Positions 11,119 through 19,505 of a stretch of 60,000 bases of DNA are shown here, piece after piece. Numbering within the stretch: the first letter of the stretch is position 1; each line of letters starts with the position of its first letter. Under the pieces are notes generated by a model. It had not been told where the DNA came from and searched no databases. It saw only the letters and a list, made by a program, of their open reading frames with translations. The translations under genes and the position numbers were made by a program. Source of the stretch: Lineus longissimus (Eukaryota > Nemertea > Pilidiophora > Heteronemertea > Lineidae). Location: the NCBI RefSeq assembly GCF_910592395.1, contig NC_088315.1, forward strand, positions 15,299,808 through 15,359,807, given 5' to 3'.

Positions 11119-11533
11119 TTGATTAAGAATGATCCTGTTACTTGTGTAAGGTTTTTCGATCATAGACTCCATACTTTTATTCAAAATATTCTATTAAGCC
11201 CGCACAATCCCATCGGTAAAGATACCGACTACTTCTATAGGATAGAATTTCAGAGCAGAGGATCAGCCCATGCACATATGTTAGCTTGGGTTGAAGGTGC
11301 TCCACAACTAGATAAAACCAAAGATGAAGATCTCATAAAATTCATTGACGAATATGTGTCCTGTTCTCTTTTAATCGGGAATAGTTTCATAGAACTGCAG
11401 AGGCACAACCATAGTCGTACTTGTCGTAAAGGAGGCAACGCAGTCTGTCGTTTCAATTTCCTAAGTACCACCAATGCCTGCAACTAAAATATTGCGTCCA
11501 TTTGAAGTACAACCAGAAGATATAGAAAAACAT
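11119..11533 (+). pseudogene. Helitron Rep (HUH) domain fragment, first part
   Basis: The frame begins LIKNDPVTCVRFFDHRL and runs to YFYRIEFQSRGSAHAHML, where HAH (codons at 11269-11277) is the HUH metal-binding motif of the Helitron rolling-circle Rep. It then has DEYVSC and the cysteine/histidine-rich LQRHNHSRTCRKG...CRFNF, again as in Helitron Rep-helicase proteins. Near 11465 the frame shifts by one base, after which PPMPATKILRPFEVQPEDIE continues the usual order. At 11533/11534 the gene is cut by element A2. Removing A2 joins GAAAAACAT to AAGGCAAATTAT in frame, and a later part of a Helitron protein lies at 15248-15811. No helicase motifs are seen in the window. Confidence 0.85.
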
Positions 11534-13113
11534 GAAACGGCCAGGGGCCATTGTGCTCACCGTAAGTATTTTTAGTAGACAGTACAGAAAGTGCTACAGT
11601 ATGTAGGCCTCTCATAATTTATACATGCATCTGTGACCAGTTCAGAGCCGGCCCTGGCCAAGTGGTGAATCCGAGACTTATGGTTCCAAGCTTGTAGAGT
11701 CTAGGTGAAAATGATAGTGAAGAAACGTGCCACTCCATGACAATGGTGAATATATTTTTAACTTTGACCTCAGTGACCCTGACAGGTAGGTCAAATAACA
11801 AACCAGGGTGATATGTGATGTAGACACATCCACCTGACCATAACAATTTCATCACTCGTTAAACTACAGCAATCGGCAAAAAAAGATTTCCAAGATGGCC
11901 GCCTAATTAAATCTATGGCACCAAATAAATCAAAAAATGAAGAAAATGTAAGATAGAACTCAGAAAAGAAAAAAGGAAAAGATGAAAAATAAAAATATTT
12001 TTGGCTGTCCTTGACCGGGGTTTGAACTCACGACCTTTGGATTGCCACAATACGAGGAAAAACCCACAAAACATGCAATTTCGGCCATATTTGAATTCCG
12101 ATCTGGCTAAAACTTGGCATACAAATAGTGGCTTCTTAGATGCATCATTACACAAAATTAAAACTCTTTACATTGAACAACGACAAAACGTACCAAGAAC
12201 GGTAAAGTTTTCAACTTTGACCTCTGAGAACTTGAAAGATGGGTCAAATCAAAAACCCATAAGATATGTGATGTATCCTTGCTGGGAGTACCTACCATGA
12301 AACTTTTATCAAAAACAAATCAGTAATAAGCGAAAAATCACACTTTTTGAGTTTTGAGTTTGGGCCCCCTGGTGGCCAAGTCAATAATCAGACCGAACCA
12401 AAATTCAGTGTAAAAGGTTAACTGACCTAGGGGGTCATTTGTTCAAAGTTTCAAGTTCATAACTGTTGCGGTTGAGAAACGTGCCATAGTTACACTCAAA
12501 CGGCAAATTTACGCCATTTGACCTCTGCGACCTTAAAAAGTAGGTCAAATCCGAAAAATCGTGCAACATCTGAGGTAACCTTGCTAGGGGTCCCTGCCAT
12601 AAAAAATTCATCAAAAACAATTTGCTAATAAGCAGGCTATTGCACTTCTTACTTTTTCTGTTTTGGCCCCCTGGTGGCAAAGTCAAGAATCAGATCAGGC
12701 TGAAATTCAGCACCAGAGGTTATCTGATATAGGGGGTTATATGTACCAAGTTTCAAGCTCATAGCTTTGGTGGTTGAGAAACGTGCCATAGTTACACTCA
12801 AACGGCCAATTCACGCCATTTGACCTCTGCGACCTTGAAAAGTAGATCAAATTAAAAACCCGTAAGATATATGATGTATCCTTGCTATGAGTACCTACCA
12901 CAAAAGTTTTATCGAAAACAAGTCACTAATAAGCGAGATATCACACGTTTTAGATATCCACATTTGGCCCCCTGGTGGCCAAGTAGAGAATCAGATCGGA
13001 CAGAAATTTAGTGTCACGGGTCATCTGACCTAGGGGGTCATGTGTACAAAGTTTTAAGTTCATAGGCCTAGCGGTTAAAAAACGTGCCACTGTTTTTGAA
13101 CTAGGATACGACG

Positions 13114-13175
<62 letters not shown>

Positions 13176-13232
13176 ACGACGACGGACGACGGACACTGCG
13201 GTATCGTATAGACTCCCCTACGGTGAGCCAAC
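11534..13232. mobile_element. element A2 (family A/B/C), complete
   Basis: Left end GAAACGGCCAGGGGCCATTG then GCTCACCGTA; right end TACGGTGAGCCAAC. The inverted pair GCTCACCGTA/TACGGTGAGC lies just inside the ends. Internally there are tandem units of about 302 bp marked by GGCCCCCTGGTGGCC at 12362, 12665 and 12966, and a (GAC)n microsatellite at about 13110-13195 next to the right end. There is no coding sequence of its own. The element sits inside the Helitron Rep frame with no target-site duplication (CAT^AAGG). Structure resembles non-autonomous Helitron-like (Helentron/DINE-type) elements; that classification is inference. Confidence 0.85.
13110..13195. repeat. (GAC)n microsatellite of element A2
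   Basis: Nearly pure GAC/ACG repeats occur at the same relative place in A1, B (about 46340-46398) and C (about 49918-49970), so the microsatellite is part of the element structure. A minus-strand poly-arginine frame over it is an artefact. Confidence 0.9.
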
Positions 13233-13249
13233 AAGGCAAATTATAAACA
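13233..13249 (+). pseudogene. 17-base Helitron remnant between A2 and D1
   Basis: AAGGCAAATTATAAACA continues the Helitron frame from before A2 (…EKH then KANYK) and is followed at once by element D1. It is the piece of target left between two separate insertions. Confidence 0.6.
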
Positions 13250-14700
13250 AGAGTCCCGAGGGCCTGGCGCTCAGCTGAAAGTGTTTGTTTGTTGTGGGAA
13301 GTTAGGTATGGAAAAGGGAGTTGGAATACTATCTATAGATGAAGCTTTGTCAAGGTGCAAAGTTCAGTCAGGGGGGTTAGGGAATAGGGCGATTCAGGAA
13401 ACATTTGTGCTGTTTTCGGTAATTATTCACGCAGACATTATTAACTCTTTCAGTGCCAGGATTTGGGCATTTTTGGGCATTGTCACTTCCCAAAATCTCA
13501 CAAAAATAATTGAGATACACTCATCAAAATTTTTCAAAACCTTTGTCTTTTCCTCCTGTTTCAATAAAACAGCAGTAATAAGTAGGGGCATACTAGGATT
13601 ATGTTCTAAATTTTTTGAGGGAGTGGTATTTTTGGCCGATTTTCACCATTTTTCACCTAAAATGAGGGGTGGCGAACCCCACCCCACCCTCTCAGTCGAA
13701 AAAATTATTCAATTTGGATGCCCCAGGCCAGAGAAACCATATGAACCACATTTGAGTAGCTGGGGACATCTGGTGTCGTCTGGAGGAACTAAAATACCTT
13801 AATATTTAGGTCGTACATGTACGTCCTTGGGCACTGAAAGAGTTAAATATAAAATGATATTGCATGTTAAAAATCGAGAGATGCAGTATTTTGATAGACT
13901 GGTTCCCGTCTTTGTGTCAATACTAACTTCCACTACGCTCTCGTGCCGACTACGGTGGCTCAAAAGGGACATGTATTTTTTTATTATTTTGAGATCGGCA
14001 AACCACGCCGTATGTATGTATTTTTTTCTCCCACCTGCAGCAATTTGACTGATCATGCATGTAAACAAACCGTTTTGCTTTTTTAAAATGGAAATTATAA
14101 ATATTAAATGAATGAATATCTTAAACACAGAAATGGACAAAATAGTTAAAGTTTCACAGCATTCACCTACTAGATTTTATTCAGATACACCAATAATTAA
14201 ATAGTTTAAAGTTACTTGAAAAAGTTCATCAGAAAAAATGCAGTGTATTCGCGTACAATATTACGCTGCCGCGATCTTCCGCTAATTACTGCAATATTAT
14301 AATAGGCCTATGCTCTATTGCACTACCGTAATCACAGCGTCAACCAGCTGGCGAATTTTGGTTCCCTAAGGTCTCTACCCCTGGTGGGAGCAGAAGGAAC
14401 CAAAATGCCGGCTAGCGGAGAAGTTTTTATTTAGACCAGCGATGACGTCATTTCTGGTGATTCCCGACGTTGTCCAATGAGCGCTTTTTAAAATGTACTG
14501 CAGGCATAACATACAATGTACTTTTTCAGCGCTGCCAGTTGCCGAACAGAATGACATGGCTCCGTCAATTTCCAATCAATTTGTATGGGAGTAACATTAT
14601 TGTGTAGCTTGGAATGTCTACTTTTTACTCATGTAAGAATCGTTGTACTAAACATTTATATGTGTTGGTGACTGGTCAATCTGTCTAAACCTCTCTATTA
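13250..14700. mobile_element. element D1 (family D), right end not located
   Basis: Starts AGAGTCCCGAGGGCCTGG then CGCTCAGCTGA, matching the start of D2 at 46493. It shares with D2 a block beginning TATGGGAGTAACATTATTG (14584-14650 here, 47977-48045 in D2). The right boundary lies somewhere before the Helitron frame resumes at 15248. No coding sequence is recognised. Confidence 0.6.
13445..13842. mobile_element. 398-bp MITE with TTAA target duplication
   Basis: TTAA at 13441-13444 and at 13843-13846 flank perfect inverted ends CTCTTTCAGTGCC / GGCACTGAAAGAG. TTAA duplications are used by piggyBac and Kolobok transposases; no transposase is encoded. It lies inside D1. A 173-codon plus-strand frame at 13281-13802 crosses its left edge and is therefore spurious. 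Confidence 0.85.
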
Positions 14701-15247
14701 TTTATGCTTCACTACATGATCCCTATTCCTAAACTTTCTAGTGCTGCCATCTGTTGACTTCAGTTGCAGACTGGAGCCATCTTAAATTACATATTTCCAA
14801 AATTGTCTATTACAAAAACCAAAAATATCCCCATTTCCACATCAAATTTACAACCAGAACTCCCTGTGGTACTTACTACAAGTATGCCACAGGGATTCTA
14901 AGAGTCAATTAAATTATAAGGTAATTACAACTACTTTTTCTAAACTTTTTAATCAGTCAACTTATCTCACCTTCCCTAGTAAATGCACTACATGTTGTAC
15001 CTTGTATAGTCTACACACAGCATGTAGTGTATCTCCTTTTTTTGTACATGTATGCTGTGCATTTTTACTATGCACACATGCATGTACTAGTATGTTCATA
15101 GTATATTAAAATATAAATATCTAAATTATCCTTTTTCTCCTTTTTTAAATTCTATTGTACTCATCACGTACAATATGCGAACACAATAATGCCGATTCAC
15201 TGCACATACTGTTGGAATTCTCCACTTCAAAATACATCGCGAACTGA
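14701..15247. other. no gene seen
   Basis: AT-rich sequence with ATGCATGTA-like words around 15000-15090. It probably holds the right part of D1 or other insertions in the Helitron. Confidence 0.4.
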
Positions 15248-15811
15248 GCGTGCACTTTTTTCACTGAAAATGATACAAATCATAGTGACCAACTTGACTT
15301 CATCACAACAAATGGTGTAGTCTATAAAATTAGAAAATCTCCCAGAGTAATAAGATATGTTCGATACAATAAAGTTACTGACCCAGAAAACAGTTACAGG
15401 GAAAGATTACTATTATTCTTACATTGGAGGAATGAAAGCACCGACCTGCTGGGTGGCCATACATCACATTATGCACATTACAATTCCAAAAAGGCACTTA
15501 TTGAAGCCAAAAGACAACAATATGAACATATGGCTGATATTATTGATGAAGCTGGGAAAAGAGCAGAAGCCGATACTCATGGTAATGTTTCACCAAATAA
15601 TATGCACACTGAAGCTGAAGATGCCAATGAAAACATTCAATATTGTCACGACCTTGCTTTCTTTAATCCTGTTAGCAGTGAACAAATGAGAACTTGTGAC
15701 ATTAGTGTTGATATTCAACTTTCACCTCGAAAAGATGTATTCCAGTTCGATAAATTACCTAATAGACTACCAGACGAAGAATATCACCAACTAATTAGAA
15801 ATTTAAACTAG
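15248..15811 (+). pseudogene. Helitron Rep-helicase protein, inter-domain part
   Basis: One frame is open from 15248 to the stop at 15809-15811. It contains VVYKIRKSPRVIRYVRYNK, then DPENSYRERLLLFLHWRNES, a charged helical segment (SKKALIEAKRQQYEHMADII) and a C-terminal acidic part. In Helitron proteins a Y-REKL-LF-PWRNE segment lies between the Rep and helicase domains, so this is probably the continuation of the fragment at 11119-11533, separated by A2, D1 and lost sequence. The ATP-binding helicase motifs expected next are absent; repeat family R begins at about 15808. Confidence 0.75.
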
Positions 15812-16153
15812 AACTGAGATTTCACAGGCAGCACCTGTGAATTCATGACTCCAGGGTTGTTTTGAGGGCGATATCGTAAAAGTTGGTCTTGAGTATGGGA
15901 ACCTGAAGGTCCGTGAGGCACCTGGGGAGACAAGACTAGTTGAACGATGGGATATGATCATTGAGAAGAAGTGTTGAGTGACTTTGTATTCGTGTACTCT
16001 TGCTGGTGGTTGAAGTTCAGACTTGGTTTAAAACTACGGTGGCCTGTGCACAAAATGATACGCACCTTTTCACTAAAAAAGAAAACAAAAATAAGATTCC
16101 ATTTCTCGACAAATAATAACACAAACACTACTATTGATCTAATTATATGAATA
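15808..16153. repeat. dispersed repeat family R, copy 2, left part
   Basis: From AACTAGAACTGAGATTTCAC onward it matches 48230-48586 closely, except that copy 3 carries a 111-bp hairpin at ACTAGTTGA (empty here at 15935-15943) and a further palindrome. It is broken at 16153 by the 2.8 kb direct-repeat element and resumes at 18952. Confidence 0.85.
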
Positions 16154-16658
16154 TATTATGGGGGAAAACTAGCTTCTGACAAAACAATTTGAAGATGGAG
16201 ATCCTTTCTTCTTGTATATTCCAAATTCTTAAAAATACAGCATTTATATAATGGATAGTTACAGTCACAGATTGGCGAGTCCAAATCTGGTGTTAACAGG
16301 CTGGAGTCCAAGACCTGAATGACCATATAACAATCTTTGATTTACCATGAAAACTATAACAACACAAAATCACCGAGGAGACATAATACAAACTTTGACA
16401 AATCAAACATGTTTCTGATTGAAAGACTTGTACTAATTACACTTGCCAATCAAGTGTCTCCAACTTGTCTGAACATACTTGATTAATAAAACAATGACCT
16501 TTATAATGAAAGAGTTAAACCCTCAGTAACCATTGTTTTCAGAATTAGCTAAGTAGTTTTGTGTTTTGACATGTTCGATTTGTCAAATATTCACCTTAAA
16601 CATTATGAGAAATGATAACTTGTAAATTTATACTTTTGATGAAAAGTGCACCATAAAA
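16154..16658 (-). repeat. terminal direct repeat, 3' LTR in the sense of the ORFs
   Basis: About 505 bp, almost identical to 18448-18951. The next bases inward (ACTCCTGTTGTTTTAA, from 16660) recur at 17066, showing a further internal duplication around 16659-17065. Confidence 0.85.
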
Positions 16659-17147
16659 GACTCCTGTTGTTTTAAAAATCAAATTCGCTCCTGCGAATTA
16701 TACGCTGTCTACAAAAGACAAGATTAAATAGCAGTATAGATGAAATTACAAAATGAAGTCACTAAAGACGAAACCATATAAAAGTATACATGAAGTTGCA
16801 AAATGAAGTAACATGAAATTCAATAAGTGAACATAATTCTTCACACTATTCTATAGTCAAAATAGCTATATTGTGCACATAAACTCATCAAAATGAAAGT
16901 CAATTTTATGATTCATAACATCTTTTTCGAGGCAGATGGAAATAGTTGCATCTTCAGAATGTGGCCAGAAGTCCAGTATAAATGTCAAACGCAGTTCAAA
17001 TCATTTCATTGTTCTAAAATTCAGTTTATATTCAGTGTCATGTGATAACAAAATTTACCCCATAAAATACTCCTGTTGTTTTAAGAGATTTGCTCCTGCA
17101 AATTCCAGTTGTCCACACATCTGAAACCCTACTCTTTTTGTTTTTGT

Positions 17148-17684
17148 TTAGTATCTGAAATTTAACAGTGCATTTGCCTTACTGAAGTCCATGGTGATGC
17201 TAACTTGATTACACAGACGACCATCATTCCCAACCAATTGAGGTCCAGTGCTTGGCAATTGACAGAGTTGAACGTTGTGTCCTAATGTGAATGTTCGTTG
17301 TAGTCTTGGGTGATCAAAATATACAAAAACATCCTGATCATCAAGAATAGGATCAAACTGGAAACAAAGGTCTGTGTTCAATGTGTAGCTCATGATGCAA
17401 TCCTCGATTCGTTTGTGATTTGGCAGGAAAATTGTCCTAGGCTCATATCCATTTTGTGTCTGGATGGGAACGGCGATGTTCTGGGTGCACCCAGCAAAAC
17501 CCATTTTCGGTATCCTGTACATGGGAAATGATGGACGCACATTCATCGGATTTTCTTGGTTGTTATTCCTTATTCCTGGGTTATTTGGTAAACATGCAGG
17601 CACTGTATTTGAAACACTATTCCTGGATGAAACAAAATGGGTGGCATTGTTCAATGAGTTGGTCCATAGTTCATCGTTGTGCAC
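17148..17684 (-). CDS. ORF2 of the 2.8 kb element, unknown protein
   Basis: 178 codons from the first ATG at 17684, but the frame is open further upstream and meets ORF1 at a nine-A run, so translation probably enters by -1 frameshift. The sequence has an N/P-rich first third. A structured-looking C-terminal part follows: RTIFLPNHKRIEDCIMSY, a DVFVYFDHPRLQRTF segment, and a cysteine in RLCNQVSI. No RT, integrase or protease motif is visible. I do not recognise the family. It could be a capsid- or envelope-independent accessory domain of the element, or a captured host sequence. Confidence 0.5.
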   Translation of the reverse strand: MHNDELWTNSLNNATHFVSSRNSVSNTVPACLPNNPGIRNNNQENPMNVRPSFPMYRIPKMGFAGCTQNIAVPIQTQNGYEPRTIFLPNHKRIEDCIMSYTLNTDLCFQFDPILDDQDVFVYFDHPRLQRTFTLGHNVQLCQLPSTGPQLVGNDGRLCNQVSITMDFSKANALLNFRY

Positions 17685-17698
17685 GTTCTGGATTGGTA

Positions 17699-18562
17699 CT
17701 ACTTCCTTTTTTTTTCCACTGCATTATTGTCAGACAGACTGGTCATTTCACATTGGACAGAAGTTGAGCGATGCTCGGAGGCGACCTGCACAGAAACAGA
17801 TGGGTTGCTGGATACGTACTGTACCGCCTTGGAGACTTTTTCTTGGCTGCATTGCACTGTGGTAGACATTGTCTCTGGAGCAAACTGAGTTGCATATGGT
17901 TGTGAGTCCGGTTTGCACCGAACACTAACCGACACAACTGTAGGGACCAGTTCTACATCGGTTTGTGACGACACACTTCTACTTTGAATTAACTGCCGAT
18001 CTTCCTTTTGGGAGGAGTTCATTTCATTGTTGACTAGTGTCTCTGCAGAATCTGGCTTGGCAATTGCTGAAACCACCCTCTGTGGGCCTAGCGCAGACAC
18101 TGAAGGCATGCTAATTGAATTGTCACTCACGTTTTGTCCTTTGATTGTCTGTAAATACAGCTCCATACGGTGTTTATCACGCCGAAGTGTTGAAGGCGAT
18201 TTTAAACCTTTCATCCGCAGAGGTACAGCAGTTCGTTTTACAGCTCCATCCGCATTCCAGAAGAGAGTTAGCGACGTGCCTTCTGCAGTTGCTGAAATAT
18301 CCCATTCGTTAGGGGTGCTGGTCAATCCAAGAGTTGCTATCACCGATGTGATACTTTGAGGTAGCGTCGATATCGTCATGATGAGCTGAGTCACTCGCTT
18401 GGCGTCTTCCTCTTGTTTCTCTTGGATCCTTTGGGTTCTCCACCAAATATTATGGGGGAAAACTAGCTTCTGACAAAACAATTTGAAGATGGAGATCCTT
18501 TCTTCTTGTATATTCCAAATTCTTAAAAATACAGCATTTATATAAAGGATAGTTACAGTCAC
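17699..18562 (-). CDS. ORF1 of the 2.8 kb element, gag-like
   Basis: 287 codons when counted from an ATG at 18562 that lies within the terminal repeat; a start inside the internal region (near 18383) is as likely. The first third has ITSVIATLGLTSTPNEWD and TSLTLFWNADGAVKR. A motif KSPSTLRRDKHRMELYLQ follows, of a kind often seen in nucleic-acid-binding ORFs of invertebrate mobile elements. The second half holds six or seven degenerate repeats built on S-x-S/T-V-Q-C/V/Y, and the end is KKRK. The stop TAG at 17699-17701 follows an A9 run on the coding strand (T9 at 17707-17715). Role as a gag-like nucleoprotein is inference. Confidence 0.55.
   Translation of the reverse strand: MTVTILYINAVFLRIWNIQEERISIFKLFCQKLVFPHNIWWRTQRIQEKQEEDAKRVTQLIMTISTLPQSITSVIATLGLTSTPNEWDISATAEGTSLTLFWNADGAVKRTAVPLRMKGLKSPSTLRRDKHRMELYLQTIKGQNVSDNSISMPSVSALGPQRVVSAIAKPDSAETLVNNEMNSSQKEDRQLIQSRSVSSQTDVELVPTVVSVSVRCKPDSQPYATQFAPETMSTTVQCSQEKVSKAVQYVSSNPSVSVQVASEHRSTSVQCEMTSLSDNNAVEKKRK
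17707..17715 (-). other. candidate -1 ribosomal frameshift site
   Basis: On the coding strand the zero frame reads GAA AAA AAA AGG AAG TAG. A_AAA_AAA is a classical slippery heptamer. A -1 slip there continues as AAG GAA GTA GTA CCA straight into ORF2 without a stop. A simple one-base change in a homopolymer would look the same. Confidence 0.5.
18433..18445 (-). promoter_or_regulatory. putative primer-binding site
   Basis: TGGTGGAGAACCC on the minus strand, 2 bases after the end of the right terminal repeat. It would pair with a tRNA 3' end GGGTTCTCCACCA. The matching tRNA is not identified. Confidence 0.4.
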
Positions 18563-18951
18563 AGATTGGCGAGTCCAAATCTGGTGTTCACAGGCTGGAG
18601 TCCAAGACCTGAATGACCATATACAATCTTTGATTTACCATGAAAACTATAACAACACAAAATCACCGAGGAGACATAATACAAACTTTGACAAATCAAA
18701 CCTGTTTCTGATTGAAAGACTTGTACTAATTACACTTGCCAATCAAGCGTCTCCAACTTGTCTGAACATACTTGATTAATAAAACAATGACCTTTATAAT
18801 GAAAGAGTTAAACCCTCAGTAACCATTGTTTTCAGAATTAGCTAAGTAGTTTTGTGTTTTGACATGTTCGATTTGTCAAATATTCACCTTAAACATTATG
18901 AGAAATGATAACTTGTAAATTTATACTTTTGATGAAAAGTGCACCATAAAA
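18448..18951 (-). repeat. terminal direct repeat, 5' LTR in the sense of the ORFs
   Basis: Near-identical partner of 16154-16658. A third, partial copy of this repeat lies at about 55165-55415. Confidence 0.85.
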
Positions 18952-19312
18952 AATACCTTTTAATTACAAATAAGTGAAAACAGATCATATTATATTCCTG
19001 GGAATAAATTTAAATAGGAGTGCGGGAACAAGGTTTTTTTAGCCGGAGGAAAGCGAGAACATTTTGCGCCGTCGTATTCCGATTTGACTGGTTAGTGATG
19101 AAATCTACTTTTACTTTTGCAAATTAACATATTCGTTTTTCTAGTTCTAACGTTGTCCGAATTAAAGATGCTTTCCCAATGCTTGACTGGTCTGGCAAGA
19201 GGCATTGCCAGGAAAACGTGACGTCATTTTGGCCATTCTTCTTACCGCACGCCCTCCCTCTCCGTAAAACTTCCTGACATGGTGTGAAGTGGGAGGGCGC
19301 ACAAAGACCACT
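18952..19312 (+). repeat. dispersed repeat family R, copy 2, right part
   Basis: Matches 50010-50310 and 39556-39786. Contains the palindromic CRE TGACGTCA at 19219-19226, conserved in all three copies. The alignment to the other copies ends near 19312, after GGGCGCACAA. Position 18963-18981 (ATTACAAATAAGTG) is the empty form of the site that holds element C at 48587. Confidence 0.85.
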
Positions 19313-19505
19313 TGAGTTCAAGATGGCGATACCAACACCACGTTTTAAAACGATCCAAATGTAATTTTAAAATGTTTTGGCGCTTGATCGGCCATATGGT
19401 AGTAGTGAGAAGCAGAATTCAAGTTGGTTTTTTGAAGAGAAGACACGGAAAGTCGAAAATATGAACTTGGTCGTGTAAAAGCGTCGGAATTGACGAATTT
19501 GAAAA

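Larger units (their letters stand above)
16154..18951 (-). mobile_element. 2.8 kb LTR-type element, AATA target duplication
   Basis: Direct repeats of about 505 bp, nearly identical, form both ends (16154-16658 and 18448-18951). They are flanked by AATA (16150-16153 and 18952-18955). The uninterrupted site is seen in repeat R copy 3 (TGAATACC at 48566-48572). Termini are TATTATGG...CCATAAAA, a short inverted pair around TG...CA. On the minus strand, 2 bases after the right repeat, TGGTGGAGAACCC (18433-18445) has the form of a tRNA primer-binding site. The internal part encodes only two minus-strand ORFs and no RT, so this looks like a non-autonomous LTR retrotransposon. The superfamily is unknown. 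Confidence 0.75.

Noticed and set aside
12362-13232. Regularly spaced repeats resembling a CRISPR array
   Set aside because: Units are about 302 bp, conserved throughout, in a eukaryotic transposon context with no cas genes.
12950-13234. Arginine-rich minus-strand frame
   Set aside because: It is the (GAC)n microsatellite of element A2 read in one frame.
13281-13802. 173-codon plus-strand open frame
   Set aside because: It starts in element D1 and crosses the left end of a TTAA-flanked MITE; the content has no known motif and depends on the insertion.
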